A stretch of DNA of 12,100 nucleotides from Porphyromonas sp. (GTDB taxonomy: Bacteria > Bacteroidota > Bacteroidia > Bacteroidales > Porphyromonadaceae): NCBI GenBank assembly GCA_003640335.1, contig RBKG01000082.1, positions 1 to 12,100 on the forward strand, given 5' to 3'. Shown one piece after another: positions 6,338-12,100 of the stretch (the first letter of the stretch is position 1; each line of letters opens with the position of its first letter). The notes beneath the pieces were generated by a model. That model was not told where the DNA came from, ran no database searches, and saw nothing but the letters and a program-made list of their open reading frames with translations. Made by a program: the position numbers and the translations under genes.

Positions 6338-7999
6338 TTAACTTAATCCTTCTATTTCTCCATTGACAATGTCAATGCGCAGAGCTTGAGGTTCCTTAGG
6401 TAAACCGGGCATGCGCATAATACTACCCATAATCAGGACAATCATCTCTGCTCCACAATTGATAACGATATCTGCAACTTCCATATTATGTCCTCGAACA
6501 CTACCATATGCTTTGTCGTCCTGAGAGAAAGAATACTGTGTCTTTGCAATGCAAATAGGGAAGTGGCTCCATCCAAAATCAGAGATACGTTTGAGTTGCT
6601 TCTTGGCTTTAGCCGAGAACGTGATTTCATTTGCTCCATAGATGTTTTGAGCTACAGCACGAGCCTTATCTTGGATGCTTGCTTCTGATGAGTATGTAAA
6701 TTGAAGAGGTTTGCTTGGGCTGTTCTCAATAGTTTTAACCGTGAGTTGCGCAAGTTCTTCTGCTCCTGCCCCACCTTCGGCAAATGCATTATTAATAGCA
6801 AAACCAATTCCTCTCTTTTGACAATGTTGTCTTACAATCTCAATCTCTGCATCTGTATCAGTAGAGAAACGATTGAATGATACAATCACAGTTTGACCAA
6901 ATCCTTGCAGATTATCAATGTGGCGGTCTAAGTTTTCTAAGCCATTTTTAACACCCTCAAGGTTTTCTGTCTTTAGCTCTTTCTCATTAACTCCTCCATG
7001 CATCTTGAGGCCTCCAATAGTCGCCACAAGAACTGTCAAGACAGGATTTAGACCCGCTATGCGACATTTAATGTTGAAAAACTTCTCTGCACCTAAGTCA
7101 GCTCCAAACCCAGCTTCAGTGATGGTATACTCGCTATGCTTAAGAGCCATTTGAGTAGCCACAATTGAATTACAACCATGTGCTATATTGGCAAATGGAC
7201 CTCCGTGAATAAATGCTGGCGTGTGTTCTGTCGTTTGTACTAGGTTGGGTTTTATGGCATCGCGTAGAAGTACTGTTATAGCTCCAGCTATACCTAGTTC
7301 TTTTACCGTAAATGGCTTTCCTTCAAATGTGTAACCAAGTAAAATATTCTCTATGCGGCGGCGCAAATCATTTTCATCTGTACTCAGACAAAGAATAGCC
7401 ATAATCTCACTTGCAGGTGTAATGTCAAAACCACTCTCTTGAGGAATACCATTAGCACTACCACCAAGACCTGTTACGACAGAACGTAGGCTACGGTCAT
7501 TAACATCTAAGACACGTTTCCATAGAATTTCTTTGATACCCCCTTCATCAAATCGGTGCTGATAGATATAGTTATCTAGTAGAGCTGTAATCATGTTATG
7601 GGCAGATGTGATGGCATGGAAATCTCCTGTAAAGTGAAGATTGATTTTTTCCATAGGCAACACCTGTGCATAGCCTCCACCTGCAGCTCCTCCCTTCATG
7701 CCGAAGCAAGGGCCCAAGGAGGGTTCTCTAAGTGCCACTACAGCTTTCTTTCCTAGACGATTAAGCCCTAGAGCAAGTCCGATAGAAACAGTTGTTTTTC
7801 CTAACCCACTTTTAGTCGGAGTAATGGCTGTAACTAAGATAAGTTTACCTTGAGCATTATTTTCACCAGTGGAGAGAGGAACCTTAGCTATATGATGACC
7901 ATAAGGTTCTAATTCTTGTGTAGGAATAGATAGTTGTTGTGCAATCTCACTGATAGGCTTCAGTTCGATACTGCGTGCAATTTCGATGTCCGTTTTCAT
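6338..7999 (-). CDS. fhs: Formate--tetrahydrofolate ligase
   Basis: Joins formate to tetrahydrofolate with ATP to give 10-formyl-THF for purine and formyl-methionine synthesis. The ATG at 7999 gives 553 residues, normal for the family, and lies 13 bp after the upstream stop codon; the frame remains open to 8062 but that would overlap the upstream gene and add a nonfamily leader. Motifs: the P-loop [14 protein letters not shown] (57-70), [19 protein letters not shown] (91-109), [15 protein letters not shown] (121-135), [12 protein letters not shown] (169-180), the cluster [19 protein letters not shown] (260-278), [13 protein letters not shown] (295-307) and [11 protein letters not shown] (527-537). 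The P-loop carries SGLGKTT where many homologues have AGEGKTT; as I recall Bacteroidetes enzymes share this. It heads the tight fhs-cyclase-sufE-aroA run, with only 2 bp to the next gene. Confidence 0.96.
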   Translation of the reverse strand: MKTDIEIARSIELKPISEIAQQLSIPTQELEPYGHHIAKVPLSTGENNAQGKLILVTAITPTKSGLGKTTVSIGLALGLNRLGKKAVVALREPSLGPCFGMKGGAAGGGYAQVLPMEKINLHFTGDFHAITSAHNMITALLDNYIYQHRFDEGGIKEILWKRVLDVNDRSLRSVVTGLGGSANGIPQESGFDITPASEIMAILCLSTDENDLRRRIENILLGYTFEGKPFTVKELGIAGAITVLLRDAIKPNLVQTTEHTPAFIHGGPFANIAHGCNSIVATQMALKHSEYTITEAGFGADLGAEKFFNIKCRIAGLNPVLTVLVATIGGLKMHGGVNEKELKTENLEGVKNGLENLDRHIDNLQGFGQTVIVSFNRFSTDTDAEIEIVRQHCQKRGIGFAINNAFAEGGAGAEELAQLTVKTIENSPSKPLQFTYSSEASIQDKARAVAQNIYGANEITFSAKAKKQLKRISDFGWSHFPICIAKTQYSFSQDDKAYGSVRGHNMEVADIVINCGAEMIVLIMGSIMRMPGLPKEPQALRIDIVNGEIEGLS

Positions 8000-8012
8000 G
8001 ATTGTAACAGCT

Positions 8013-8975
8013 TTATAAGTTGATTTGAGAAGATAATGCGAGTGCAATAATAAGAACTGCAAATATAATTAAGGCAATACTGTAACTACGTCCTTGTAGC
8101 AGACAGATAGCCCTAGCTGACATCAGGCTTGTTGGAATAACAGCGAGGGTCTCCAAACCTATATTGGGATAGAATATGCTAAAAGTAGAGCTTACTATAC
8201 CCAAGGAAAGTAGGCTACTGCCCCAAGACCTTTGTTTTGTATTCTCTGTATGTAGTCCCGATGTATAAGTCATAAAACTAAGAAAGCTAAATACTAAGAA
8301 AATAATAGCTCTTAGATTTGTAGGGAAATGAACTGCGTAACTAAGCTTCATCCAGCTTTGGAGGTTTGAAAGTGTGCCAGCAAGAGTGAGTTTGTATATT
8401 GCAATGGGACCTATAATGATGGGTACTAGTGCAAACCCTAGTAGCATAGCCATTATGGAGCGTAAAGATAAACTCTTGACCATATAGGCAATTAAAATCC
8501 AAGCTATTAGCAGTGATGCGTAGACCGGATGTTGTAAGAAGAGAATTGATGTTCCTATTCCAACAATTAGATTCCCAGAATTCTCAGATTTGGCTGAAGT
8601 GCCATTTAACAAGATTGTAAGGGAAATGACCGCAATAGTCATTAATAGACTACCCAAGAAGGTTACATTAATGCCCATAGCGGCAGTGAGACAAATAAAT
8701 ATAAAAAGGCATAGATTCCCAACATGCTTCTCTAACAGAGTAGATTTTTCATAGAGCCAATATAATGCTCCTCCTAGTAAAAGAATCCACAGAGAGTATA
8801 AAGCCTTGAGAGCTATTTCACTTAAATGAAATAGCTCTGTTGAGATGGAGGGTAGTGATAGACTCTCAAGACTAGGAGTAGCTCCTTGGGAGAAAAGAAT
8901 ACCCCAAAGTGTAAGCCCTAGTGATAATATAATCCCTACCGTGTAGGTTATGCCTTTGAATGGATAGTGCCTCAA
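8013..8975 (-). CDS. Polytopic membrane protein of unknown function
   Basis: A 320-residue protein made mostly of hydrophobic stretches, with about ten or eleven likely membrane segments (roughly 9-29, 56-75, 87-103, 106-124, 136-148, 151-166, 173-196, 222-238, 252-270, 273-291 and 298-316). I see no catalytic motif. Short polar marks include LQHP (147-150) between two segments, [12 protein letters not shown] (207-218) and [13 protein letters not shown] (266-278). The layout resembles Bacteroidetes-specific membrane families such as DUF6427, sometimes mislabelled as beta-carotene monooxygenase, but I cannot confirm membership. The start is a TTG at 8975-8973: the frame is closed by the upstream gene's TAA 18 bp earlier and no ATG occurs until about residue 100. 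It sits between the small helical protein and fhs with gaps of 18 and 13 bp. An accessory role in envelope or transport is possible but unsupported. Confidence 0.8.
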   Translation of the reverse strand: MRHYPFKGITYTVGIILSLGLTLWGILFSQGATPSLESLSLPSISTELFHLSEIALKALYSLWILLLGGALYWLYEKSTLLEKHVGNLCLFIFICLTAAMGINVTFLGSLLMTIAVISLTILLNGTSAKSENSGNLIVGIGTSILFLQHPVYASLLIAWILIAYMVKSLSLRSIMAMLLGFALVPIIIGPIAIYKLTLAGTLSNLQSWMKLSYAVHFPTNLRAIIFLVFSFLSFMTYTSGLHTENTKQRSWGSSLLSLGIVSSTFSIFYPNIGLETLAVIPTSLMSARAICLLQGRSYSIALIIFAVLIIALALSSQINL

Positions 8976-8993
8976 GAACTTATAAGGACTTAA

Positions 8994-9287
8994 TTATTGT
9001 ATTCCTTCTATGAGCGTAGTGAGTCTGTCGTTAAATTCAGACTCTTTAGTTGCTATGTAAGCTCGAAGTGCTCTATAATAATCCTTGACTAACTTGGGAT
9101 TATCCTTTCCATCTGGACGATGTACTCGGCGGATTGTATCGTCTGTAAACACGATAATCTCGTCCATAAGAGAATCCAGCTGCTTTGCATTTTCATCGGT
9201 TGAAAGAGTACGAAGCAAATGTGCATCATCAAAGAGTGCGACAGCTAAGTTGACAACTTCTTTTTTTAGGTTTCTTTTGCTTGCCAT
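8994..9287 (-). CDS. Small helical conserved protein, function unknown
   Basis: A 97-residue soluble protein beginning MASKRNLKKEVVNLA, with no signal peptide or membrane segment. Sequence character suggests an all-helical fold: heptad-like hydrophobic spacing in 8-45 and again in 66-95, joined by a charged turn (RRVHRPDGKDNPK, 53-65). It has no cysteine and no evident catalytic motif. The start MASKRxLKK resembles small uncharacterised proteins I recall from Bacteroides and relatives, so it is probably conserved across Bacteroidales; this is memory, not a search. It is the first gene after the promoter at 9345-9376 and lies 18 bp before the membrane-protein gene, so it would be expressed with fhs. 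A role as a small adaptor or nucleic-acid-binding protein is only a guess from its basic N-terminus. Confidence 0.75.
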   Translation of the reverse strand: MASKRNLKKEVVNLAVALFDDAHLLRTLSTDENAKQLDSLMDEIIVFTDDTIRRVHRPDGKDNPKLVKDYYRALRAYIATKESEFNDRLTTLIEGIQ

Positions 9288-9344
9288 ATTATTATTACGA
9301 ATTAGATATGGTATTAAAATTAGTGACTTTTATTGTTCTTTCCT

Positions 9345-9376
9345 CAAACTTACAAAATTTGGAGACAGAATTCAAG
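9345..9376 (-). promoter_or_regulatory. Bacteroidetes-type promoter (-33/-7) for the gene run starting at 9287
   Basis: On the minus strand the -7 element TAAGTTTG (9352-9345) matches TAnnTTTG in full, and CTTG (9376-9373) matches three of four bases of the TTTG -33 element. The spacer between TTG and TA is 20 bp, inside the usual 19-21. Transcription should start near 9338-9340, leaving a leader of about 50 nt before the ATG at 9287. The -33 box abuts the RlmI stop codon in an 89-bp gap without a visible terminator, so read-through from upstream probably adds to expression. Confidence 0.55.
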
Positions 9377-10606
9377 TTACTCTACCTGAAGGACTAACCC
9401 TTTAAGGTATTCCCCCTCTGGATGATAGATGTTAATGGGGTGGTCTATAGGTTGAGTTAGTTGATGTAGGATGCGTACATGACGTCCCGAAGCTGCTGCA
9501 GCTGTGAAAACAGCTAAGCGAAACTCTTCCTTACTGACGGCTTGAGAGCAGCTAAATGTGAATAAAATTCCTCCAGGGGCAATCTTCTTAAATGCTTGAC
9601 TATTAATTCTTCTATACCCGATAAGAGCATTCTTGAGTACTCTACGATGCTTTGCGAAGGCTGGAGGGTCAAGGATAATCATATCATATTGCCCTTCAGG
9701 CATCTGGTCAAGATATTCAAATGCATCTTGCGTTATTGAATGGTGACGAGGGCAATCTCCATAGTTTAGCTCAACATGTTTGTCTGTGAGATACATGGCT
9801 TTAGAAGAGCTATCTAAAGAGTCTACTTGCTTAGCGTCTCCGCGGAGAGCATATAGGGAGAAGCCCCCGGTATAGCAGAATGCATTGAGAATAGTTTTGC
9901 CTTTAGCATACTGCTCAACGAGTTCTCTATTCTCTCTTTGGTCAATAAAAAATCCAGTTTTTTGACCTCTTATCCAATCGGGAAGAAATTGAATACCATT
10001 CTCTAGGACAGGAATTGCTTCACTATGTCCATATAGAAATCCATCTTCACAAAGTTCTCGGCTTTCTTTTGTTGGTAGTGTGCCACTACTTTTGTAGTAC
10101 ACAGCCTGTAGGGGGGAAGAGGGTAGTAAGTCTTGGTATACTGCGACAATAGCATCTGTGATAGCCTCTCTACATAAGTGCATACCCATGCTGTGAGATT
10201 GGATTACAGCCGTTTGCCCATAAATATCAATTATGAGTCCAGGTAATTGGTCTCCTTCTCCGTGTATGAGGCGGTAAACGTCATTTTCTTTACGTCTATC
10301 ATCTTTACTCCGAATGAGTCCCATCTTTATACGCAACTCAAGAGCTGCACTCAACCGATTTTCCCAATAGCTAGCATCTATCTCCTCATTGGATATAAAG
10401 CTTAGCATACGTACGGCTATACTTCCATCAGCCCAGTGCCCTATACCTAGAGGTTCTCCTTTATGGCTTGCTACCTGAACGATGGCACCATCATATACTT
10501 CTCCTTCCACGCATGCTATAGCTCCTGAAAAGATCCAAGGGTGGAAGCGTAGAATTGACTCTTCTTTACGAGGAAGAAGTTTTACTAGTGTTTTATTTTG
10601 TGTCAT
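9377..10606 (-). CDS. Class I SAM-dependent rRNA methyltransferase, RlmI-like (23S rRNA m5C)
   Basis: A 409-residue cytoplasmic methyltransferase of the COG1092 family, whose E. coli member RlmI makes 5-methylcytosine at position 1962 of 23S rRNA. An N-terminal PUA-type domain shows RFHPWIFSGAI (20-30). The central part has the family segments RLIHGEGDQLPGLIID (112-127) and QKTGFFIDQRENR (215-227). The SAM-binding Rossmann fold follows: motif I LNAFCYTGGFSLYA (240-253), then LDPPAF (312-317) and FSCSQ (351-355), in which Cys353 is the probable catalytic cysteine. Length and domain order match the family. Its ATG overlaps the exonuclease stop codon by 4 bp (ATGA), implying coupled translation. 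Exact target base is inferred from the family; related enzymes methylate other positions, so I leave the symbol blank. Confidence 0.9.
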   Translation of the reverse strand: MTQNKTLVKLLPRKEESILRFHPWIFSGAIACVEGEVYDGAIVQVASHKGEPLGIGHWADGSIAVRMLSFISNEEIDASYWENRLSAALELRIKMGLIRSKDDRRKENDVYRLIHGEGDQLPGLIIDIYGQTAVIQSHSMGMHLCREAITDAIVAVYQDLLPSSPLQAVYYKSSGTLPTKESRELCEDGFLYGHSEAIPVLENGIQFLPDWIRGQKTGFFIDQRENRELVEQYAKGKTILNAFCYTGGFSLYALRGDAKQVDSLDSSSKAMYLTDKHVELNYGDCPRHHSITQDAFEYLDQMPEGQYDMIILDPPAFAKHRRVLKNALIGYRRINSQAFKKIAPGGILFTFSCSQAVSKEEFRLAVFTAAAASGRHVRILHQLTQPIDHPINIYHPEGEYLKGLVLQVE

Positions 10607-11250
10607 AACGTAATTAAACCAAACTGAGCCGGATGGGGATGTTCCTCATCCATAAACTTAAGGTATATTTCTAAGCAAGCCTGTGCATCTAAAGCAGCAT
10701 AAGCTTGCTGATTGTCTGTAAGTATTGGGGCTTCCCAATTGGTCATGCGCTGAGCCTTGCTCATATATAGCCCATGAGTGATACCATAGATTTTCTGCAA
10801 ACTCGCACATTGAATGCCGTAGGCAGACGCCATTTGTTGTAGCTCAATGAAGCCAATAGGATTGAAGTCTGTCATTGATTTCAGTCTAGAGATGTCGTCT
10901 CTAAGGCTTAATCCTATTTTGAGTAAATCTGCACGCTCAAGAAACTTTTTGAGTTCTTCTGGAAATCCAATTAGGTTAAGCCTAAATAAATAACAGACCT
11001 CAAGAGTAGATACTTGAAGCAGGGCTACAGATACTTTCTTCCCTGGTATAAAGTTTGGCTTAGTTTCCGTATCAACTCCAACAAGATGCACTGTTTCTAG
11101 AGCTTTAATTGCTGAATGTAGCTTCCGAAGAGTATCTACAATGATGATACGACCATGGAAGGTTGCTTTAGGTAATGAATTTAGAGTCTCCTTATCTATA
11201 TCAGCGGCAAAACTCGTTGTCTTAAAAGAGGGTAGTGTGTGTGTAGCCAT
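10603..11250 (-). CDS. DEDDy 3'-5' exonuclease (RNase D-like / DnaQ fold)
   Basis: A compact nuclease consisting of only the exonuclease domain, 215 residues from the ATG at 11250 (MATHTLPSFK). The four acidic positions and tyrosine are visible: Exo I VGVDTET (Asp60, Glu62), Exo II IGLSLRDDISRL (Asp118 or 119), and Exo III YAALDA (Tyr184, Asp188), the Yx3D spacing that defines the DEDDy group. FKTTSFAADIDKETLNSLPKA-type N-termini and SKAQRMTNWE (164-173) fit the RNase D / WRN-exonuclease side of the family. It lacks the C-terminal HRDC domains of true RNase D, so I do not use the rnd symbol. Extra in-frame ATGs at 11283 and 11280 would overlap the upstream gene and were set aside. Partnership with an rRNA methyltransferase suggests RNA processing; the actual substrate is unknown. 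Confidence 0.88.
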   Translation of the reverse strand: MATHTLPSFKTTSFAADIDKETLNSLPKATFHGRIIIVDTLRKLHSAIKALETVHLVGVDTETKPNFIPGKKVSVALLQVSTLEVCYLFRLNLIGFPEELKKFLERADLLKIGLSLRDDISRLKSMTDFNPIGFIELQQMASAYGIQCASLQKIYGITHGLYMSKAQRMTNWEAPILTDNQQAYAALDAQACLEIYLKFMDEEHPHPAQFGLITL

Positions 11251-11254
11251 TGTG

Positions 11255-11809
11255 TTATTCCTCTTCGTCTTCAAAGTCATCATGCTCTGCTTGGCTTACC
11301 AATATGGTATGCAAAGGACTAAGGATGCTAATTAAAGCTTCTCCCCAATATTCTCGCCAATAAAGGCGACAGCGTCCTATAGCTGCAGGCAAAGCTACAT
11401 CATTTTCTTCCTTAATTACACCTAGAAGATTTCCTACATGCTGATAAATATCAGCTAGATGTTCGCTAATATGTATAGCGACAGGCGTATCGCTATACTG
11501 TATATCTTGGGCTACAAGCGTCAGATATAGGTCATCTTCGGAGAGAATTCCCTCTGCACGAAGGCGCACTTGTTCGTATGATTGCTCAGTGATATACTCT
11601 TCGATGAAGTCTTCAGCAGGGTTGTAGAAGTAGTTGGGAAGACTTAGTATAGAGCTATATAGTCTAGGGAGGATGTGAAGCAAACGCTCTACATATTTAG
11701 CTTTTTCATCGCCCCTCTCTAGTATGCTGGCAAACTCTACACCAAGAGCTGCAAACTCCACAATTTGAGGTGTATATATTGAGTCTGATATATGGTTACT
11801 GCTATTCAT
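11255..11809 (-). CDS. DUF5063 domain protein
   Basis: A soluble, mostly helical acidic protein of 184 residues, counted from the ATG at 11809; a GTG two codons earlier is possible. I recognise it as DUF5063 from its general make-up and position: the first half (IVEFAALGVEFASIL, RLLHILPRLYSSILSLP), a central IHISEHLADIYQHVGNLLG (112-130) and the late RCRLYWREYWGEALISILSPLHTIL (146-170). It ends in a strongly acidic tail (HDDFEDEEE). No catalytic motif or cysteine cluster is present. It is followed after 4 bp by the 3'-5' exonuclease and then the RlmI-like methyltransferase, a gene order I recall from other Bacteroidetes, which argues for a shared function in RNA metabolism. The DUF has no known biochemical role, so none is assigned. 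Confidence 0.8.
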   Translation of the reverse strand: MNSSNHISDSIYTPQIVEFAALGVEFASILERGDEKAKYVERLLHILPRLYSSILSLPNYFYNPAEDFIEEYITEQSYEQVRLRAEGILSEDDLYLTLVAQDIQYSDTPVAIHISEHLADIYQHVGNLLGVIKEENDVALPAAIGRCRLYWREYWGEALISILSPLHTILVSQAEHDDFEDEEE

Positions 11810-11983
11810 GTACACAAAGATAGTGCATTTTGCTATTTGAAGATAGTGATGTTTTGTTGTAGTTAGAGATTAGGGTAGCTAGATTGAATATTGAAACGTA
11901 ATCTTTAAAAGGAAACCATTGCATGATCTAAGTATTGCCAGACTGACAATTAGTGTAGAAAACTTGAGCGTTTAGAGAACATA
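11810..11983. other. Intergenic DNA without a recognisable gene
   Basis: Between the DUF5063 start codon and the repeat array lie 174 bp of AT-rich sequence. Apart from the -7-like element at 11815-11822, I see no reading frame with coding character, no tRNA or riboswitch-like structure and no terminator. It presumably holds the promoter for the DUF5063-exonuclease-methyltransferase unit. Confidence 0.5.
11815..11822 (-). promoter_or_regulatory. Candidate -7 element just upstream of the DUF5063 gene
   Basis: TATCTTTG (11822-11815, minus strand) is a full match to TAnnTTTG, but it ends only 5 nt before the ATG at 11809. Only a poor -33 candidate (CTTC around 11842-11839) is present at a short spacing. 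If real, the mRNA would be almost leaderless. A chance match is about as likely. Confidence 0.2.
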
Positions 11984-11998
11984 AAACTACGAGTGTAG

Positions 11999-12017
11999 GA
12001 GAGTAAATTTTACTTTC
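11999..12017. repeat. 19-bp palindrome at the left of the repeat array
   Basis: Arms GAGAGTAAA (11999-12007) and TTTACTTTC (12009-12017) are inverted around a single T, with one G/T position that pairs as a wobble in the plus-strand RNA. The central AGTAAA-T-TTTACT is perfect. The loop is too short for a stable RNA hairpin of full length, so it is more likely a protein-binding site or a relic of the adjacent array. Confidence 0.5.
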
Positions 12018-12032
12018 AATTTCCTAAAGTGG

Positions 12033-12072
12033 AAACTTCAGCTGTAGTCTGTACAAACTACGGCTGAAGTTT
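12033..12072. repeat. 40-bp inverted repeat formed within the array
   Basis: AAACTTCAGC (12033-12042) and GCTGAAGTTT (12063-12072) are a perfect 10-bp inverted repeat, and the 20 bp between them are themselves palindromic. The result is a 40-bp structure with 20-bp arms and only two non-Watson-Crick positions (T43/G62 and C49/A56 in the last two digits). No U-run follows on either strand, so a terminator is not supported. In single-stranded DNA or RNA it could fold as one long hairpin, competing with the smaller 18-bp palindromes. Confidence 0.7.
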
Positions 12073-12100
12073 GTGCAGACTACACGTGTAGTTTGTACAG

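Larger units (their letters stand above)
11984..12100. repeat. Palindromic repeat array with a 22-bp period, continuing past the right edge
   Basis: Three 18-bp imperfect palindromes follow each other exactly 22 bp apart, with 4-bp spacers: GTAGTCTGTACAAACTAC (12044-12061), GAAGTTTGTGCAGACTAC (12066-12083) and the first 13 bases of a third, GTAGTTTGTACAG (12088-12100), cut by the window end. The junction pattern ACTWC-N4-GWAG occurs at 12035-12047, 12057-12069 and 12079-12091, and a further, out-of-phase copy at 11986-11998. The spacers are AGCT, GGCT, ACGT and GAGT. Units to the left (12020-12035 and 11999-12017) keep the hairpin shape but not the sequence, as if decayed. Not CRISPR: spacers are 4 bp and the units are palindromes. 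Function unknown. Confidence 0.8.

Noticed and set aside
8000..8062. Longer formate-THF ligase start at 8062
   Set aside because: The extension overlaps the end of the membrane-protein gene and encodes a nonfamily leader; the ATG at 7999 gives the normal length.
11251..11283. Longer exonuclease start at 11283 or 11280
   Set aside because: Both overlap the DUF5063 coding region by about 26-29 bp and add a basic leader; the ATG at 11250 sits 4 bp after the upstream stop codon.
12033..12083. Intrinsic terminator formed by the large inverted repeat
   Set aside because: No U-rich run follows the stem on either strand.
11984..12100. CRISPR array
   Set aside because: Units are 18-bp palindromes with 4-bp spacers; CRISPR spacers are about 25-40 bp and non-repetitive, and no cas gene is near.

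Overview
The window looks like chromosomal DNA from the Bacteroidota, most likely an AT-rich Porphyromonas or close relative. This rests on protein character: Bacteroidetes-style AroA and formate-tetrahydrofolate ligase, an animal-type glutaminyl cyclase lipoprotein, the DUF5063 / 3'-5' exonuclease / RlmI-like gene run, and a promoter matching the Bacteroidetes -33/-7 pattern rather than the Escherichia coli -35/-10. The genus is an inference from recalled family resemblance, not from a search. Every gene I can support lies on the minus strand, so transcription runs from high to low coordinates.

Layout, in the direction of transcription. (1) 12100-11810: no gene; its outer part (11984-12100) holds a palindromic repeat array with a 22-bp period in its last three units that runs off the window edge. 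(2) 11809-9377: DUF5063 protein, DEDDy 3'-5' exonuclease and RlmI-like 23S rRNA methyltransferase, 4 bp apart and then overlapping by 4 bp, clearly one unit. (3) An 89-bp gap with a good Bacteroidetes-type promoter, then a run from 9287 to 2322 with gaps of only 2-18 bp: a small helical protein, a polytopic membrane protein, formate-THF ligase, glutaminyl cyclase, SufE, EPSP synthase (aroA), a membrane-anchored Cys/His-rich protein, and an ABC-3 metal permease. (4) After an 82-bp gap, agmatine deiminase and N-carbamoylputrescine amidase, 14 bp apart, ending in a clear intrinsic terminator at 239-276. (5) At the left edge, the first 52 codons of a small GNAT-family protein.

Working together: aguA and aguB make a two-step route from agmatine to putrescine. 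The long central run mixes housekeeping jobs: one-carbon metabolism, chorismate synthesis, Fe-S sulfur transfer, N-terminal pyroglutamate formation on exported proteins, and probably metal uptake. They need not share a pathway. The less understood parts are the repeat array, the Cys/His-rich protein beside a metal permease that has no ATPase or binding protein nearby, and two proteins of unknown function upstream of fhs. I see no phage, transposase, CRISPR, tRNA or rRNA. Most of the window is ordinary core genome and I found no clear evidence of a new defence or mobile system.
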